Shown here: in pieces, positions 46,319 to 57,223 of the stretch
Layout of the letters: each line of letters starts with the position of its first letter
How positions within the stretch are numbered: position 1 is the stretch's first letter
Assembly (NCBI GenBank): GCA_018296165.2
Contig: JACKQL020000011.1
Span: 930,001 to 994,000 of the forward strand
DNA: 64,000 bases
Direction of reading: 5' to 3'
Source of the DNA: Termitomyces sp. T153
Lineage: Eukaryota > Basidiomycota > Agaricomycetes > Agaricales > Lyophyllaceae
Program-made: the position numbers and the translations under genes
The notes under the pieces: generated by a model
What the model saw: the letters and a program-made list of their open reading frames with translations, nothing else
Databases searched by the model: none
Told to the model about the DNA's origin: nothing

Positions 46319-48969
46319 CTACGCCCTTCTGCCAAGGGCTGCAGTCCATCTATTTGCAGCCTCTACCCTACAATGTGGTTCATCGCCATTTCTTATTACT
46401 CTTTCACATCTTATGGCCCATACGAAGGAAGCTGCCTCCGTTACTACTAGTCTATATAGACACGTTAGTCCTTGAGATGGCCTCCCATCCTCATCCTTAA
46501 TTACTGATATGGGGCTTCCAAGAATGGAGCCCATGCACTGCTCTGGGAACATAACGTTCGTCCTATTTTTCCACATATTACGGATTGATTCCCATACTAA
46601 CTCCTGACCTACACATTCACACTTAGTTAAAATGTGCTCCATAGAGTCGATTTCACCATCATGCTTACACCTACTTCGCTTCAAGGATTGGGTCTATCGA
46701 CTGTTTATCCCAGTACATCCCCACTTTATACGCATTGTGGGCACACTTCCACAGGAATATCCTTAGAGATTTTGAGAAATCTTTGCTATGCAGGCTTGAC
46801 CATACTTGTTTTCTGCTTGGAGATCTGCTGTTTGCCTCCTTTACACATCTTATGATTTTCTCCATCACTTTTTCCATTTGTGGCCTGTCATGTACACATC
46901 TTAATTTTATAATATTCCTGTATGCTATTGACTGTGTGATTTTTGAGAGTTTCGCTCCTGTGAGGTGTAATTCAGTGGGGATCGGAGGTAGGACCATCAA
47001 ACTTTCATTTCTTATTGCCTCCTTTGCTAGAGATGCTGCTTTCCTTTCGAGGACTGAAACTTGGGATCCATCCAAATCCATGAAGGATACTGGTGCCGTG
47101 TGCATCCTGAGCCTACCTACTACCGTCCTGAGGAGGCCTGAATTCGTAGAGTTTACAAAACCGGAATCCTCTTTCTCCTTTAATTCATCTGTTAAAGACG
47201 CTATAACATCCCCAGCTCTAGTATTGATTATTAGCGGTGTTCTGGTCCCTGCTTTTATTGATGTAAGTAGGATTGCCAGTAGGTTGCTTCCCCTTTTTGG
47301 ATCATTTTCCTTTCCAACCCACATCTCACTAATGTTTAGGTCATCCCTACCTTCAAAGCATACTCCTGCTCCCATGATTTGCTCATCCGTCGCCATACTT
47401 GATTTCTTTGCCTTTCCCCTGGTATATGCAACCAGTGGCTGGGCGTCTTCAGTGGAGATTTGTGGGAGGAAGACTTGGTTATATGTAGGTCCAGTCATGA
47501 ATATTCTGAAAACATCTGCTAAGCTTCCTTCTGTCACCAGCCTTGTGTTAAAGGGGACTTTCGGAGTTAGTTCACCATTGTAGCTTTTGTTACATCTGTT
47601 GTCTATCCTGTTGTCCAGCTGCTCCGCCCTTGGATCCCATTTACTTGGGAGGGTGTTCAGCATTTCTTCTGCTCTATTCACACATGAGTGAGGGTGGAGG
47701 CACCCTTTGGCGTCCTCCAGTGCCATGCATCCTGGGCACTCACACTCATCACTGTCAGTGTGACCACATTTGAGAAGACTCTTTGTGAGTTCTAATGTCT
47801 CCCCCACAGTCATCATACAATGCTTTGTCTTCAGGCATTCTGCGATTTTTCCTTTATTCATTCTGCGTATTTTGGGGGTCCGCAGTGAAGTGATACCACA
47901 TTGGTAACTCATTTAACGTCTCCCTTTTAAAAGCCAATCCTTCTGGGCGCACATTGAACTCTTTTGCTGTTTTAAACAGGTTTGTAATATTAGAGCAGAT
48001 TTCCTTACAAGAAGAAACTATGGTTTTCCATGACTGTAGGAGGGGGTTTACCTTCACCCTATCATTGACTCCGCCTTTTAGTTTAGGGACATTACTCGCA
48101 ATCAGTGCATCTGCGATCTTTGCCCACAAAGGACGCTCATCTCCAAAATTCAAATAGGATTTTAGCCACATCACATTAATGGCTTTGTTCCTACTCCTTA
48201 TGTCAACCATAGCTCTCCCTCCTTCATGTAGCAGCCTAAACATTGTTTCCTCGTTTACTAGCAAACTTTTTCCTGCCCACATGAATTTGTTTGCTCTCCT
48301 TGTTAGAAGAGTCTCGACATGCCCTGGAATACCCTGCACCTGAGCGAGGTATTGTGTCATGCCGGCAATTACCATTTGTATTATCAGGCATCTTCCCTCC
48401 ATCGTGGGGTTACTTGTATTCCATACAGCAAGGCTCTTGTCAATCTTTTCCAGTACGGTTGTCCATGGAGTGCTTAGGTCTGCATCATTTCCAAACCATG
48501 CACTCAGGATTCTTATTGAAAATCCATCCTCAACAATGTGTATGCTGTTTGGGATCCTCGGACCACCTATTCTAGTGGTTCTATCCCTTAAAACCATCTT
48601 ACGGTATTCCTTTGTACCTATTGGAATTATTTGTGTCTTATCGGAGTTGAAGTTAGCTCCCAATGCTATGCACCAATCATCCAATATAATGTTCAAATCT
48701 TCTAGGTCATCATCTTTCGAAAGGAAAGTCGTTGTGTCGTCCGCAAACAGGTTTGCAATCAGTTTGTCTACTTGACCTGGGATCTCATACCCTCTTAGGT
48801 TTGATTTTCTCAGGCTGGCCGCTAGCGGCTCGATTGCCAGGTCAAAGAGAAGGCATGATAGTGGGTCGCCTTGTCTTACTCCTCTTGTAATTCTCCATGG
48901 CAGGCTCAAAACTCCATTGATCATTATTCTAGTTTCAGCTCTTTCACACAGTGATCTTACTATGTTCAT
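46319..48969 (-). pseudogene. LINE ORF2, reverse transcriptase second half, RNase H and C-terminal tail
   Basis: From 48969: RT block GVRQGDPLSCLLFDLAIEPL and the catalytic FADD in LIANLFADDTTTFLS, the thumb region, then a shift of frame near 47880 into a Cys/His-rich segment (CGHTDSDECECPGCMALEDA and HPHSCVNRAEEML) and an RNase H-like domain (GAGVCFEGRDDLNISEM, then RGSNLLAILLTSIKAG and PLIINTRAGDVIASL). A second frame shift near 46680 separates the last part with CKHDGEIDSMEHILTKCEC, a typical zinc-binding tail of fungal LINEs. The breaks make this a pseudogene copy; no restored protein is implied. Confidence 0.82.
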
Positions 48970-49032
48970 GAAAGACCTTGGAATTCCAAACTTATCTAGG
49001 GTTCTCCATAAATAGTTGTGGGTGATCTTGTC

Positions 49033-50267
49033 TTATGCTTTTTCCTGGTCTAATGCAACTATTAGGCCATCTTTTTCTTTTGCCTCCGCATAGTGCATCA
49101 TCATTTGTATGAGTTTTGTCTGTTCTGAGATGCTGCGGCCTGGGATGAAGCCTGCCTGGCTCGGATGAACCAAGTCACCTATCATGATGGAGAGTCTGGT
49201 CACCAAGGATTTAGTATATAACTTATAGTCTGTATTTAAGCAGGTAATCAGTCTATAATTTGATATGTCAGTTCTGTCATTCTTCTTGTACAACGGACAC
49301 ATCCACCCATCTGAAAATGTGGAGTCTGGGTCAATTCCATACTTTTGAATATCTTCGCATTGCAAGGTCAGAAGTTTCATTAGGTTACATGTCACTCTTT
49401 GAGATCCCCCTCTCTGATTTAGCCTACAGTCGTTAACGTACTGTCCTTGCATTGACTTCCAAAAATCGTAGGGGATTCCATCTGGACCTGGGGCAGAGCT
49501 ACTGTTTGCTTCCTTGAGGGCTTTTCATAATTCATCTTCTTCTATAGTTTTGCCCAATTTGGAGCTCTGGAATTCAGTGGTGTGGGCATCAATGTTTGCC
49601 AGCACCTTGCTTATTTTCTCCTCCCTGATTTCTGTTGACACTTCTCTAAATTGATATTGTAGGTTGTTGTGATATTTCATTGCTAAGACGGCCATTTTCT
49701 TAGAGTCTTTCTTGTAAGCATGTTCAGTTTGTGCTGCGTTATCAATCTTAAGTGCATAGATCATGTCCCTTGGACTGCACTTTTTATTCGACTTGGTCCA
49801 GTATTTGCATAGTGTCTCGCCTTTGAGCCTATTTTTAATCCTTATTCTCTCTCTTGTTGTGTCATGTTGTTTGCTCTCAAGGTCCATCATCTTGCTTGTT
49901 AGTTCTCTCAGGTTATTTCTAACTTTGTCGGCATCCAGGTTTGTGTTTGATAGTATGGTTTCTCTCTCCTCTTCAAGAGTTCTCTTGACCTTCATGTACT
50001 TTGGAGTTATCGCTTTATCTCTACTCTTGGCCATCTCAATTATTTTCTTTTTCCATTTTGAGTATATTTTCTGGGGGTTACAATCCTGGCTATGAAGTTC
50101 TCTCATTCTCTCTATTTCTTTCACTGCTTCCGCCCCCGATCTTATAACAAATTTCCTAAAAGTCTTATCATTCATTATGTGTTTTTTTAGTGTCCACCTG
50201 CCCCTGCCTACAATTGGGGCATCTGCATGCGTGATTTGGACAGTTGTTAGATGGTGGTCAGTGCCGG
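49033..50267 (-). pseudogene. LINE ORF2, linker and reverse transcriptase first half
   Basis: Continues directly from the endonuclease after the LTR at 50268-51294 (GTDHHLTTVQITHAD resumes at the left of the LTR). It has a Lys/Glu-rich helical linker, a TGA stop near 49528, the RT start motif SAPGPDGIPYDFWKSMQ, DGWMCPLYKKNDRTDISNYR and LVHPSQAGFIPGRSISEQT. A TAA stop at about 49037, just after LIVALDQEKA, separates it from the next RT block. Confidence 0.8.
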
Positions 50268-51294
50268 TGATGAGCCCCAGTTATTGCTGAGCACCATTTT
50301 CGGCATTCTTTTGGCATTGCGGACTTAGCGGCAGCTGACTACTTTGTATTTGACACAAGTCACAACACTCAGCACATGGGACCGAGCCCGAGGGTTGGAC
50401 CAAAGCACGAGACCCTAGCAACCACGAGACTTATCGAGCATGAGAAATATCACGTGGAGTCTGGAACTTGGGCCTGGATCATCAAGGCCTAGACCCCCCC
50501 TAGCAACAATTATTAGCGACCCTAGTGATCCTGGCGACAAAACGGCATTCTCCTACCATATATGGACAAATTATCAGATGCGTGTTGACATCGGACTTTT
50601 TTCTTGTTTTGGTTTTTGTTAGCAATTAAGCATCGCCAAGACTTTGCCTAGGATTTTTCATTTAGTTACAGACTGATGCCTCGTATGCACCATAATCACA
50701 GTGACAGACGCTGTCGCTTGTAGTATTTATTTGTTTACTTTCACATACTATACTTCAAAACGTATAAATACTGATTGTACATAGACACTAGGGGGACATA
50801 TACCCATGGAGAAGAGAACAGAGAACCCCCCTTTGAAGTTGACTAGCTGCTCTCTCTAAGCCTACCAGTTTGAGATTACACTTTGCCTTTCTTTCCCTTA
50901 TCCTGTTGTTGACTCCAGCTTAGCGACGAGCCTCCTCAACTTTGACTTTGACTTAGTTTGGTACCAACTGCAGGTGCCTATTTACGTTAATTTGACTTAG
51001 CAATGCTAGCGACTTCGGCTAGTAACTAGATCAAGTTCGTCCCCTAGTTCCCATCCTTCCTTTACCATCTTCTCTTTCCCTACTCTTCTCCCCACCGTTA
51101 CGACGACCTCAGCTGGCGATAGCGCCTTCTCACTACTTCACCCCATATCACAACTTTTGCTCTAGTTCTCTGGGACAGTTACTGACTCGCCCTCAACTAT
51201 TAAATTCCTACTGCCAGCTACCCTATCTAGTGACTAGTGCCAGGTTCTCTCTTTAGGTTTCCTGCATGGCACTAGGCAGCATAGGAGCACATCA
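50268..51294 (+). mobile_element. Solo LTR, family C, in LINE ORF2
   Basis: 1027 bp from TGATGAGCCCC to GGAGCACATCA, with 4-bp duplications CCGG at 50264-50267 and 51295-51298. It interrupts the LINE endonuclease exactly at TGIPG, and removing it with one CCGG restores the reading frame (TGIPGTDHH). TATAAATA at 50763 fits an LTR promoter on the plus strand. No internal element sequence is present, so it is a solo LTR left by recombination. It matches none of the other LTRs in the window. Confidence 0.75.
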
Positions 51295-52136
51295 CCGGGT
51301 ATTCCTGTTGGCGATATATTCCAGTCGCGCATTGATACAGACAGTGCATCCATCATGTAAATCCTGTCAATTCTTGACATTGAGGATGAGGCGTTCTGGA
51401 CAAATGTAAAGGTCCTCCTGGCTGGGAAGGTTTCCCTCCAGGCATATTTAATATATAGAGTTTGTTTTAGGTCATCAAGTGCTTCTATTGCTTTGATCGG
51501 GTCATTTCTTGCAGGGGTTCTGTCTTGTGAGTCCTTGACCATATTCATATCTCCTGCTAATACATCGACTCGTATATTAGGGTTATCAATGAAGTATTGT
51601 TTCAGTTCTCTCCAAAAGGATCCATTCTTTCTACTATCATGTTCAGTCACGTTAGGTGCATATACTACTAGGATGTTGATAACCTCTTCTTTGTGCCAGT
51701 TAGTTGAAACCAGGATTGCCCTTCCCAGGATTATCTCTGTTAATTCAGCCCCTTGAGTGTTAATCAAGTTACAGTTTAGTACCACTGCAACCCCTCCTTT
51801 ACTCATTGGGTTCTCGGGGTCACAGGAGTGGAGGATTTTCATTCTCTTCCCGAATAATTTCTCTGCATCTTCTTTCCTCACATCCATCAGATGTGTTTCT
51901 TGCACCATTAATATACCTATTTTCTTGTCTCGAATCAACTGGTTGATATGGTTCCACTTGGATTCGGATTTCAGGGAGCCCGTTGTTCTAAATCCCCTCA
52001 GGTTGAGTGTACCAATTTGTATAGCAGCTTTTGTGTTCTTTAGAGAGTTGCGGTTGGGTGCTTGCATTCTTGGCACCACATTTTGTGTAGTTTCTGTGGC
52101 TAATTCGAAAGTAGATTTGTTATTCATGTTGACCAA
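51295..52136 (-). pseudogene. LINE ORF2, AP-like endonuclease domain
   Basis: Apurinic-type endonuclease that nicks the target DNA. Motifs in order: IGTLNLRGFRTTGS, the catalytic Glu in LMVQETHLMDV, SKGGVAVVLNCNL, VVYAPNVTEHDSRK, the Asp/Asn pair in VDVLAGDMNMVKDSQ, and SRIDRIYM, followed by DWNISPTGIPG where the family-C LTR cuts in. The domain itself has no stop. The first ATG (52136) follows ORF1 by about 630 bp of spacer; a real upstream start may have been lost. Confidence 0.85.
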
Positions 52137-52768
52137 ATTTTCAAATTCATCATCACTCTGGTCTCAACAATCTCTGTTGTTGACTATGTCTCTAGTCAGG
52201 GATCCACCTCTGTAATCTCTAATGTCGGCTTCAAGGACCTGAGTGGTGGCATTCTCAGATGGTCCACCAACCCTAGAGATGCTTAAACCAAAACCAAAGG
52301 GAATGAAACCGTGCATATTGTCTGAAATTTGTATAGTGGTTGATAAGACTTACCAGGGGGCCAACCATGCCCACCCGGGGTGAGCTCATTTCCCAAGTGC
52401 TCAGGGGGGACGTTGCTTTGATTTTCTCAAATATTAGGTGGGTCTAATACAGGGATTATCTATGCTTAAGCAGGACTGCTGCACGGCACCTTCCTCTATT
52501 TTTTATAAACTGCTGTTGTTTGTCTTTTGACAGGGGTCCGGACTTACATGTACCACATATGGCCAATATATTTCAGTCCTTCACCCGATTTAGGAAAGTC
52601 ATCCTTGCCAAGAATGGCCCACATTGCTTGGCAAGGTAGTGCACATTGTATTTCACTTACGTTGTTCTAGCATAAGTGAGAATGAAGAATGGTGATCATA
52701 TTTCTACGTTATTTAGATATTAAATTCTAAATACATCACAATTTTACTGAGGGCAGTGACGAAGGAAT

Positions 52769-54580
52769 TCAGTTCCACTGTCCTTGGAATGTCCTGCATC
52801 CATATGGTCTGCCTCCTCTGAAACCACCACCTCTGCCTCTGCCTGTGCCTCTGTTGCCCTCTGTATGCTCCTGGGATTTACCAGCGTCTTTGTTGTAGGC
52901 AGTGTTTGGAGCCTGGCTCAATGCATTTGAGTTAGGCTTGTAGCCTAGCCAGCCAGGAAGGTCTGGGAATGGAAAGTTTGGGGTATTGTGGTTGATAGAT
53001 TTGCAGTTTACGCACAGGAGCGTGTCACTTCCCACAAGTGGCAAACCAAAACCTGCTGTAGCAGAGGGGAACGTGCACGTCCTCATAAATTGTATCAGTT
53101 TGATGTGATCTTCATCAGAAAGGTAGGAGTGATTTAGGAAAACGTTCCAGCCCCTGAAGTTTCCTCCATTTGCGTTGCTTCTTTTGACTTCTAGGAATTT
53201 GACGGAAATGCTGGAGAATATGTCACTCGCCACAAGTTCCGTTCGTTCGGGGGTGCTCAGGATAATGTGTTTCATTACCTGCTCCGACTCCTGGATGCAT
53301 TTCACAACCAAGTCGGTGACAACAGAGTTTGCTTCTTTGAAATTTACAAAAGTGAGGCCATAGATAGTGAGGACAAAAGAGGGACGTTGTTCCTGAAACG
53401 CTTTAAAGACCACCGTGATGTCCTTGGTGGAGACTACTTCGAGGTTAACTAAGTGCTTGGCCTGCTGGCTGGATAGGCCGGATATTAGAATGTGGTAGGG
53501 GTTGGGAAAGCGATCAGATTCCATCGATCTCTCCTGCAGCGGGAAAGAGACTCCTAGGACCATGTCGCTCTCAGCGCGGACTAGGCTCTTGATTAAAGCC
53601 CGTGTCCTGTCAACCGTTGCTAAGCTATTGGGTTTGTATTTACCTCTAAACAGTCTGGCCCAGAGTTTCGCAGAGGTGACATTATTCCACGTTTTAGCCT
53701 GTGCGGTAGCTACATTGTTTAGTGGGTGGGATCCCAGATGGATTTTTGGCCATCCTCCATTCGGGGTGGCAGTCCTTTTAAGTCCTGACGCGTTGGTGGT
53801 GATGTTGTTCTCCATTTTTATATCCCTGTAGATGCCATCCCCAGATTCCTGACTGTAGTTCTGCGCATTTGTAAAACCTGGGCTGGTACTAGCAGCACAA
53901 GCATAAGCTTTTGGGCCTAAGAGGGTTATGGAGGGTGATGGAGAACTAGGGGGGGTGTCCACCAGTATATTGTCCCAAGCGGAGTTCCCCACAGCGGTTG
54001 TGCTTGCGTCAAAGTCACGGGGGGTGTGCTCACTGCATACATTCATCATATCCATGTTGAATGTGAATCTGGGTTGTGAATTGGGGGGAGGTGGTGTAGA
54101 CTTGTTGTGGATTTGGCTTTGATTTATGGGGAGGGGGGATGGCTGTAGTGGGGGGAGAGTGGATGAGGCATGCCTCTTTGGCATCCTCTCCCTTGCAGGG
54201 CTAGGGGGTTGAGGTCGTTTAGCTTTTTCACCTTCACTTGGTTGTCTGTGCCCTAACGTTAACTTGACCCTTCCTAAGCGTGGTTTCGATGCTGTACTTT
54301 TGTTGCTTACTGTATTATGTGGGAGTGGGGGGAAATTTTCATCATGGATGACGCTTGGGCTCGTACGGGCTTGCTCCTGGGTAGCTGTATTGAAGTTTGG
54401 CATCTGAGTGGCAACCACTTTGTTGTCCTCTATATTCATGGGATCTCCCATACAGATGCTTTGGGCGTGGTCTCTGTTTGACTGCTGGAGACCGTCCTGG
54501 AGTTCTACTGGTACAGCGGACTCCATAGACATAGAGCCAGTGTCGACACTTGGGGGAAGTGGGAATGATTCAGGAAACAT
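52769..54580 (-). CDS. LINE ORF1 (RNA-binding, gag-like)
   Basis: Uninterrupted 603-residue frame from ATG 54580. The N-terminal half is Pro/Ser/Thr-rich with basic stretches (RVKLTLGHRQPSEG, KRPQPPSPARERMPKRHAS). A folded part follows (LWARLFRGKYKPNSLATVD, NPYHILISGLSSQQAKHL, VVFKAFQEQRPSFVLTIYG). Near the C-terminus is a zinc-knuckle-like CVNCKSINHNTPNFPFP; the last Cys expected in such knuckles is Phe here. The protein ends in Gly/Arg-rich repeats (RGTGRGRGGGFRGGR), typical for RNA binding. This is the only intact protein gene of the transposon nest. Confidence 0.8.
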   Translation of the reverse strand: MFPESFPLPPSVDTGSMSMESAVPVELQDGLQQSNRDHAQSICMGDPMNIEDNKVVATQMPNFNTATQEQARTSPSVIHDENFPPLPHNTVSNKSTASKPRLGRVKLTLGHRQPSEGEKAKRPQPPSPARERMPKRHASSTLPPLQPSPLPINQSQIHNKSTPPPPNSQPRFTFNMDMMNVCSEHTPRDFDASTTAVGNSAWDNILVDTPPSSPSPSITLLGPKAYACAASTSPGFTNAQNYSQESGDGIYRDIKMENNITTNASGLKRTATPNGGWPKIHLGSHPLNNVATAQAKTWNNVTSAKLWARLFRGKYKPNSLATVDRTRALIKSLVRAESDMVLGVSFPLQERSMESDRFPNPYHILISGLSSQQAKHLVNLEVVSTKDITVVFKAFQEQRPSFVLTIYGLTFVNFKEANSVVTDLVVKCIQESEQVMKHIILSTPERTELVASDIFSSISVKFLEVKRSNANGGNFRGWNVFLNHSYLSDEDHIKLIQFMRTCTFPSATAGFGLPLVGSDTLLCVNCKSINHNTPNFPFPDLPGWLGYKPNSNALSQAPNTAYNKDAGKSQEHTEGNRGTGRGRGGGFRGGRPYGCRTFQGQWN

Positions 54581-55184
54581 GTGTTCAGCACAAGGGAATT
54601 GAGGTCAAGTTTGCTCTTGTGCCGGTATATATATCTTTTCGGTTTTCAACACTTCATGTTGCATGTCCCTGAGGCTTACATGCATGTAGTGTCTTGCTAG
54701 CCTTTCACATAATTTTTATTTTATTTCTTAGCATCCCCCTTTTTCCAGACTGTGGTAGTCGTGGTAATCGTCTTGTTTTCCAGATCCTTCTACTAGCTCG
54801 ATTGACTAGGTCTTTGCGTTCTTATTGTCTAATTGAAGTTTGTTATTTAGTGGATAATAACTCATTACCATGTGCATGCCCTCATTTCATATCTGGCTTT
54901 GAATTTAGTGCTAGGGTCGTGCAGTGATGTGGCAGGGCTTACTGCTGCCAGTGAGTGTTGGCAGGATCTTCCAAAGCCCTGGTGGTATGGGATAGCTCCC
55001 AGAGTGAGGTATCTTTTTAGGGGGGGGGGGCATTGACCACACCTTTCGGTGTGTAGACACCTTTTGGCATTGAAACACCTCTTGGTGTGGCTCCCGTTGG
55101 GGAGCAGCAAGACAGTTTTACGTGCTTGCTTTGTTTGCAATGATTTGCATGAACTACATGGTGGTTACAAGTCAAGAGGCCCCC
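54581..55184 (-). other. LINE 5' untranslated region
   Basis: About 600 bp from the LINE 5' end (GGGGG at the minus-strand start) to ORF1. It contains a run of ten G at 55021-55030 and, at about 55035-55090 on the plus strand, three near copies of ACACCTTTCGGTGTGTAG, ACACCTTTTGGC and ACACCTCTTGGTGTGG, which form small hairpins. No coding frame is seen. Confidence 0.55.
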
Positions 55185-55206
55185 TCTATCTTTTTTCTCT
55201 GTCATA

Positions 55207-55548
55207 CTATCCCACCCCCATGGAGTACCCCTTGAGTTGGACATCACAATTTAGTCACACTTAGTCTGACACCCTTTTCAAACTCTGCCCAGAGAATAAC
55301 AGGATGTGTGCAAGAGAATACACTAGGAAATTTCAGACTCTGCAACTTCACCTTGCTGTTAAATTGGCAGGTGTGACATTGACCTCAAACAACAACAACA
55401 CTGTTCCTGAACTCAAATCAAGTTGGAAATAGGTAAGTAGTCATACTGTTGTCTGTGCCTCAAGTTTTGGATGCTCAATGTGGCTATTTCCCACAAAACT
55501 TTTTTTTGTCTGACTCAAGGGGTACTCCAAACTACAGGGGTGGGATAG
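55207..55548. mobile_element. MITE with TA target duplication (Tc1/mariner-like)
   Basis: 342 bp. Left end CTATCCCACCCCCATGGAGT, right end (reverse complement) CTATCCCACCCCTGTAGTTT; after a short indel both continue AGTACCCCTTGAGT, giving inverted repeats of roughly 30-38 bp. It is flanked by TA on both sides (55205-55206 and 55549-55550). The 3' LTR of the Ty3 element shows the empty site (ATTATACTGTACA), so the insertion and the TA duplication are direct observations. No transposase is encoded. Confidence 0.85.
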
Positions 55549-55762
55549 TACTGTACAGTTGTTTCTCATGCTTCTAAAGCCTCTGAAGTGTCATACCTGG
55601 CCTAGGGAATCCTCAGACTTGTTTTCTTTGGATTTCCCTTTGCCAGGTGAGCAGTCATCTCAGTAGACACTGTACAGTACTGAATAGACTTTGGATTTCC
55701 CTTTGCCAGTTGTGTGATTGAGCCACAGCCTCCAGAGGCCACTCTTACAACAGAACAAGTCT
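55549..55762 (+). repeat. 5' LTR of the Ty3-type element, right fragment
   Basis: Matches 61525-61724 (GCCTAGGGAATCCTCAGACT, GTAGACACTGTACAGTACTG and TTGTGTGATTGAGC in both) and ends CTCTTACA at the same point as the 3' LTR. Internal DNA follows directly with AACAGAACAAGTCTC; no standard primer binding site is obvious. Confidence 0.8.
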
Positions 55763-55919
55763 CTAGATTCAGTCTGGGAGCCTCCTTTTCAATTACCTGA
55801 GCTTCTACTTGGTTCTTCAAAAAGAGTCTCTCCTCCACTGGTCTCTTAGTGCCTCTGTGCTCCTCCTATGACCCAGCCAACCCCTCCAGCACTTCCCCCC
55901 TGATGCTTCAAGTCCCCAA

Positions 55920-57212
55920 GACAATGCCTGGAGTCATTTGCTGTCTCTGAAGACACAGGTTCAACTCACCCAAGCCTCCCTTACTTTCCACACTGCCAAA
56001 CTCACTGGACTCTGTCAAACTACTGAAGCAGTGTCCCTTTCTCTCCAGGCCTTCCTGGAACATCTCCCTCTCACTTCTACTCCCCCTCCTGGACCCCCTG
56101 CAGCTGCAACAAGGTTTTCTTCTGCACCTAGCTTGAAGGTTTCAGCACTCCACTCCAAACTTCCTCACTCTGCACTCCCTGATGTCTTTGATGAGGACCA
56201 TGGAGTTGAGGAATGTTTCCACCAGTCCTGTAATCACCTATATCCAGCTAAGTGGTGAAGCCTTTGCCTCTGATGCCTTAAAAATTGCTTGGGTTCTCTC
56301 CTATATGAAGGCTGGCCAAGCCTCAACTTATGCCCTATATCCAGCTGAGTGGTGAAGCCTTTGCCTCTGATGCCTTAAAAATTGCTTGGGTTCTCTCCTA
56401 TATGAAGGCTGGCCAAGCTTCAACTCATGCGCTGCATATTTTTTGATGCTCAGGAGGAGTTGAGAGTTTCTCTGGCTGGATGGAGTTTGAGAAGGAGTTC
56501 TGAGTTGAGTTCTTTCCCCTTGACTCTGCCAAAACTGCAGCTCTTTCCCTTTAAGACCAAACTCAGTATGGTTAAGAAAAGCAGTCCCTTGATGAGTACA
56601 TCAACTCTTTTTGTGCCTTAATAACAGGCTGGATATCCAGATAGTCTGCAACTTTGCCTAATCTTTTATGATGGACTTCACTCCTCTCTTATGGATTGCA
56701 TTGACAGTATGGCAGAGGGGTGCCCAAATGATGAGAATGTCAATACCTGGTACAAGGTGGCATATGAGCAGTGGTGGCTCATGAAACTGCAATGTGAGTT
56801 ATGGTGGATGCAATCCTCAACCTTTCCTTTTTCTTGTGGAGGGTTCACCCCCCAAGCTCCCCCTTCCACACCTCTGTTAGCATCTCTACAAGCAGGTGCA
56901 GCTCCTCCCTTCACACCTCATGTTGCCCCCTTACACTTCCTATCCCAAGGAGTCCCAATGGATGTCAATGCCTTCTGACAGTGGCCCTCTACTCCCCTGT
57001 TGTATCAACACTGTGGGAAGGCTTGCTTGTTACTGTCCTCAAAGACTAGAAGTCTGCTACCTGTCATGTCAGAGCAAGAAGAGCTGCTCATTCAACTCCT
57101 TGCAGCCCAGGACACAACAGGAACCCCTTCTTTAGACATACCTATAGCTGTTCACTCTGATGAGGTGGCCAATGTATTAGAGGAGGTTTCTACAGAGTCT
57201 GAGAATTTTTAA
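55920..57212 (+). pseudogene. Ty3-type gag, degenerate
   Basis: Capsid-like stretches in different frames: GEAFASDALKIAWVLSYMKA, SLDEYINSFCALI, YDGLHSSLMDCID and the helix KVAYEQWWLMKLQ. A zinc-knuckle remnant (YQHCGKAC) stands near 57010. A 97-bp tandem duplication (starting CCTATATCCAGCT at 56237 and 56334) shifts the frame, and several stops interrupt it. No functional protein can be made. Confidence 0.7.
56237..56430 (+). repeat. 97-bp direct tandem duplication in gag
   Basis: Two adjacent copies beginning CCTATATCCAGCT and ending GCCAAGCCTCAACTTATG (second copy GCCAAGCTTCAACTCATG). They differ by only a few transitions. Since 97 is not a multiple of three, the duplication itself breaks the frame. 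Confidence 0.8.
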
Positions 57213-57223
57213 AAGGGCAATGG

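Larger units (their letters stand above)
44795..55184 (-). mobile_element. Non-LTR retrotransposon (LINE, Tad1-like organisation)
   Basis: Minus-strand element bounded by a 16-bp target duplication, TCTATCTTTTTTCTCT at 44779-44794 and 55185-55200. Its 3' end is a 30-base poly-T on the plus strand (44794-44823), that is the poly(A) tail, and its 5' end on the minus strand is GGGGGCCTCTTGAC, fitting full-length target-primed insertion. ORF1 (52769-54580) and ORF2 (endonuclease, reverse transcriptase, RNase H, Cys/His tail; 52136 down to 46319) are present. Two solo LTRs are inserted in it; without them it is about 8.2 kb. ORF2 has two stops and two frame shifts, so this copy is inactive but young-looking. 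Confidence 0.88.

Noticed and set aside
46735..47583. 282-residue plus-strand ORF
   Set aside because: It is antisense to the RNase H part of the LINE ORF2, whose domains are recognisable on the minus strand.
46319..48969. Reading the LINE ORF2 as a working gene with introns
   Set aside because: The stops and frame changes have no splice signals around them, and LINEs do not carry introns; they are mutations.
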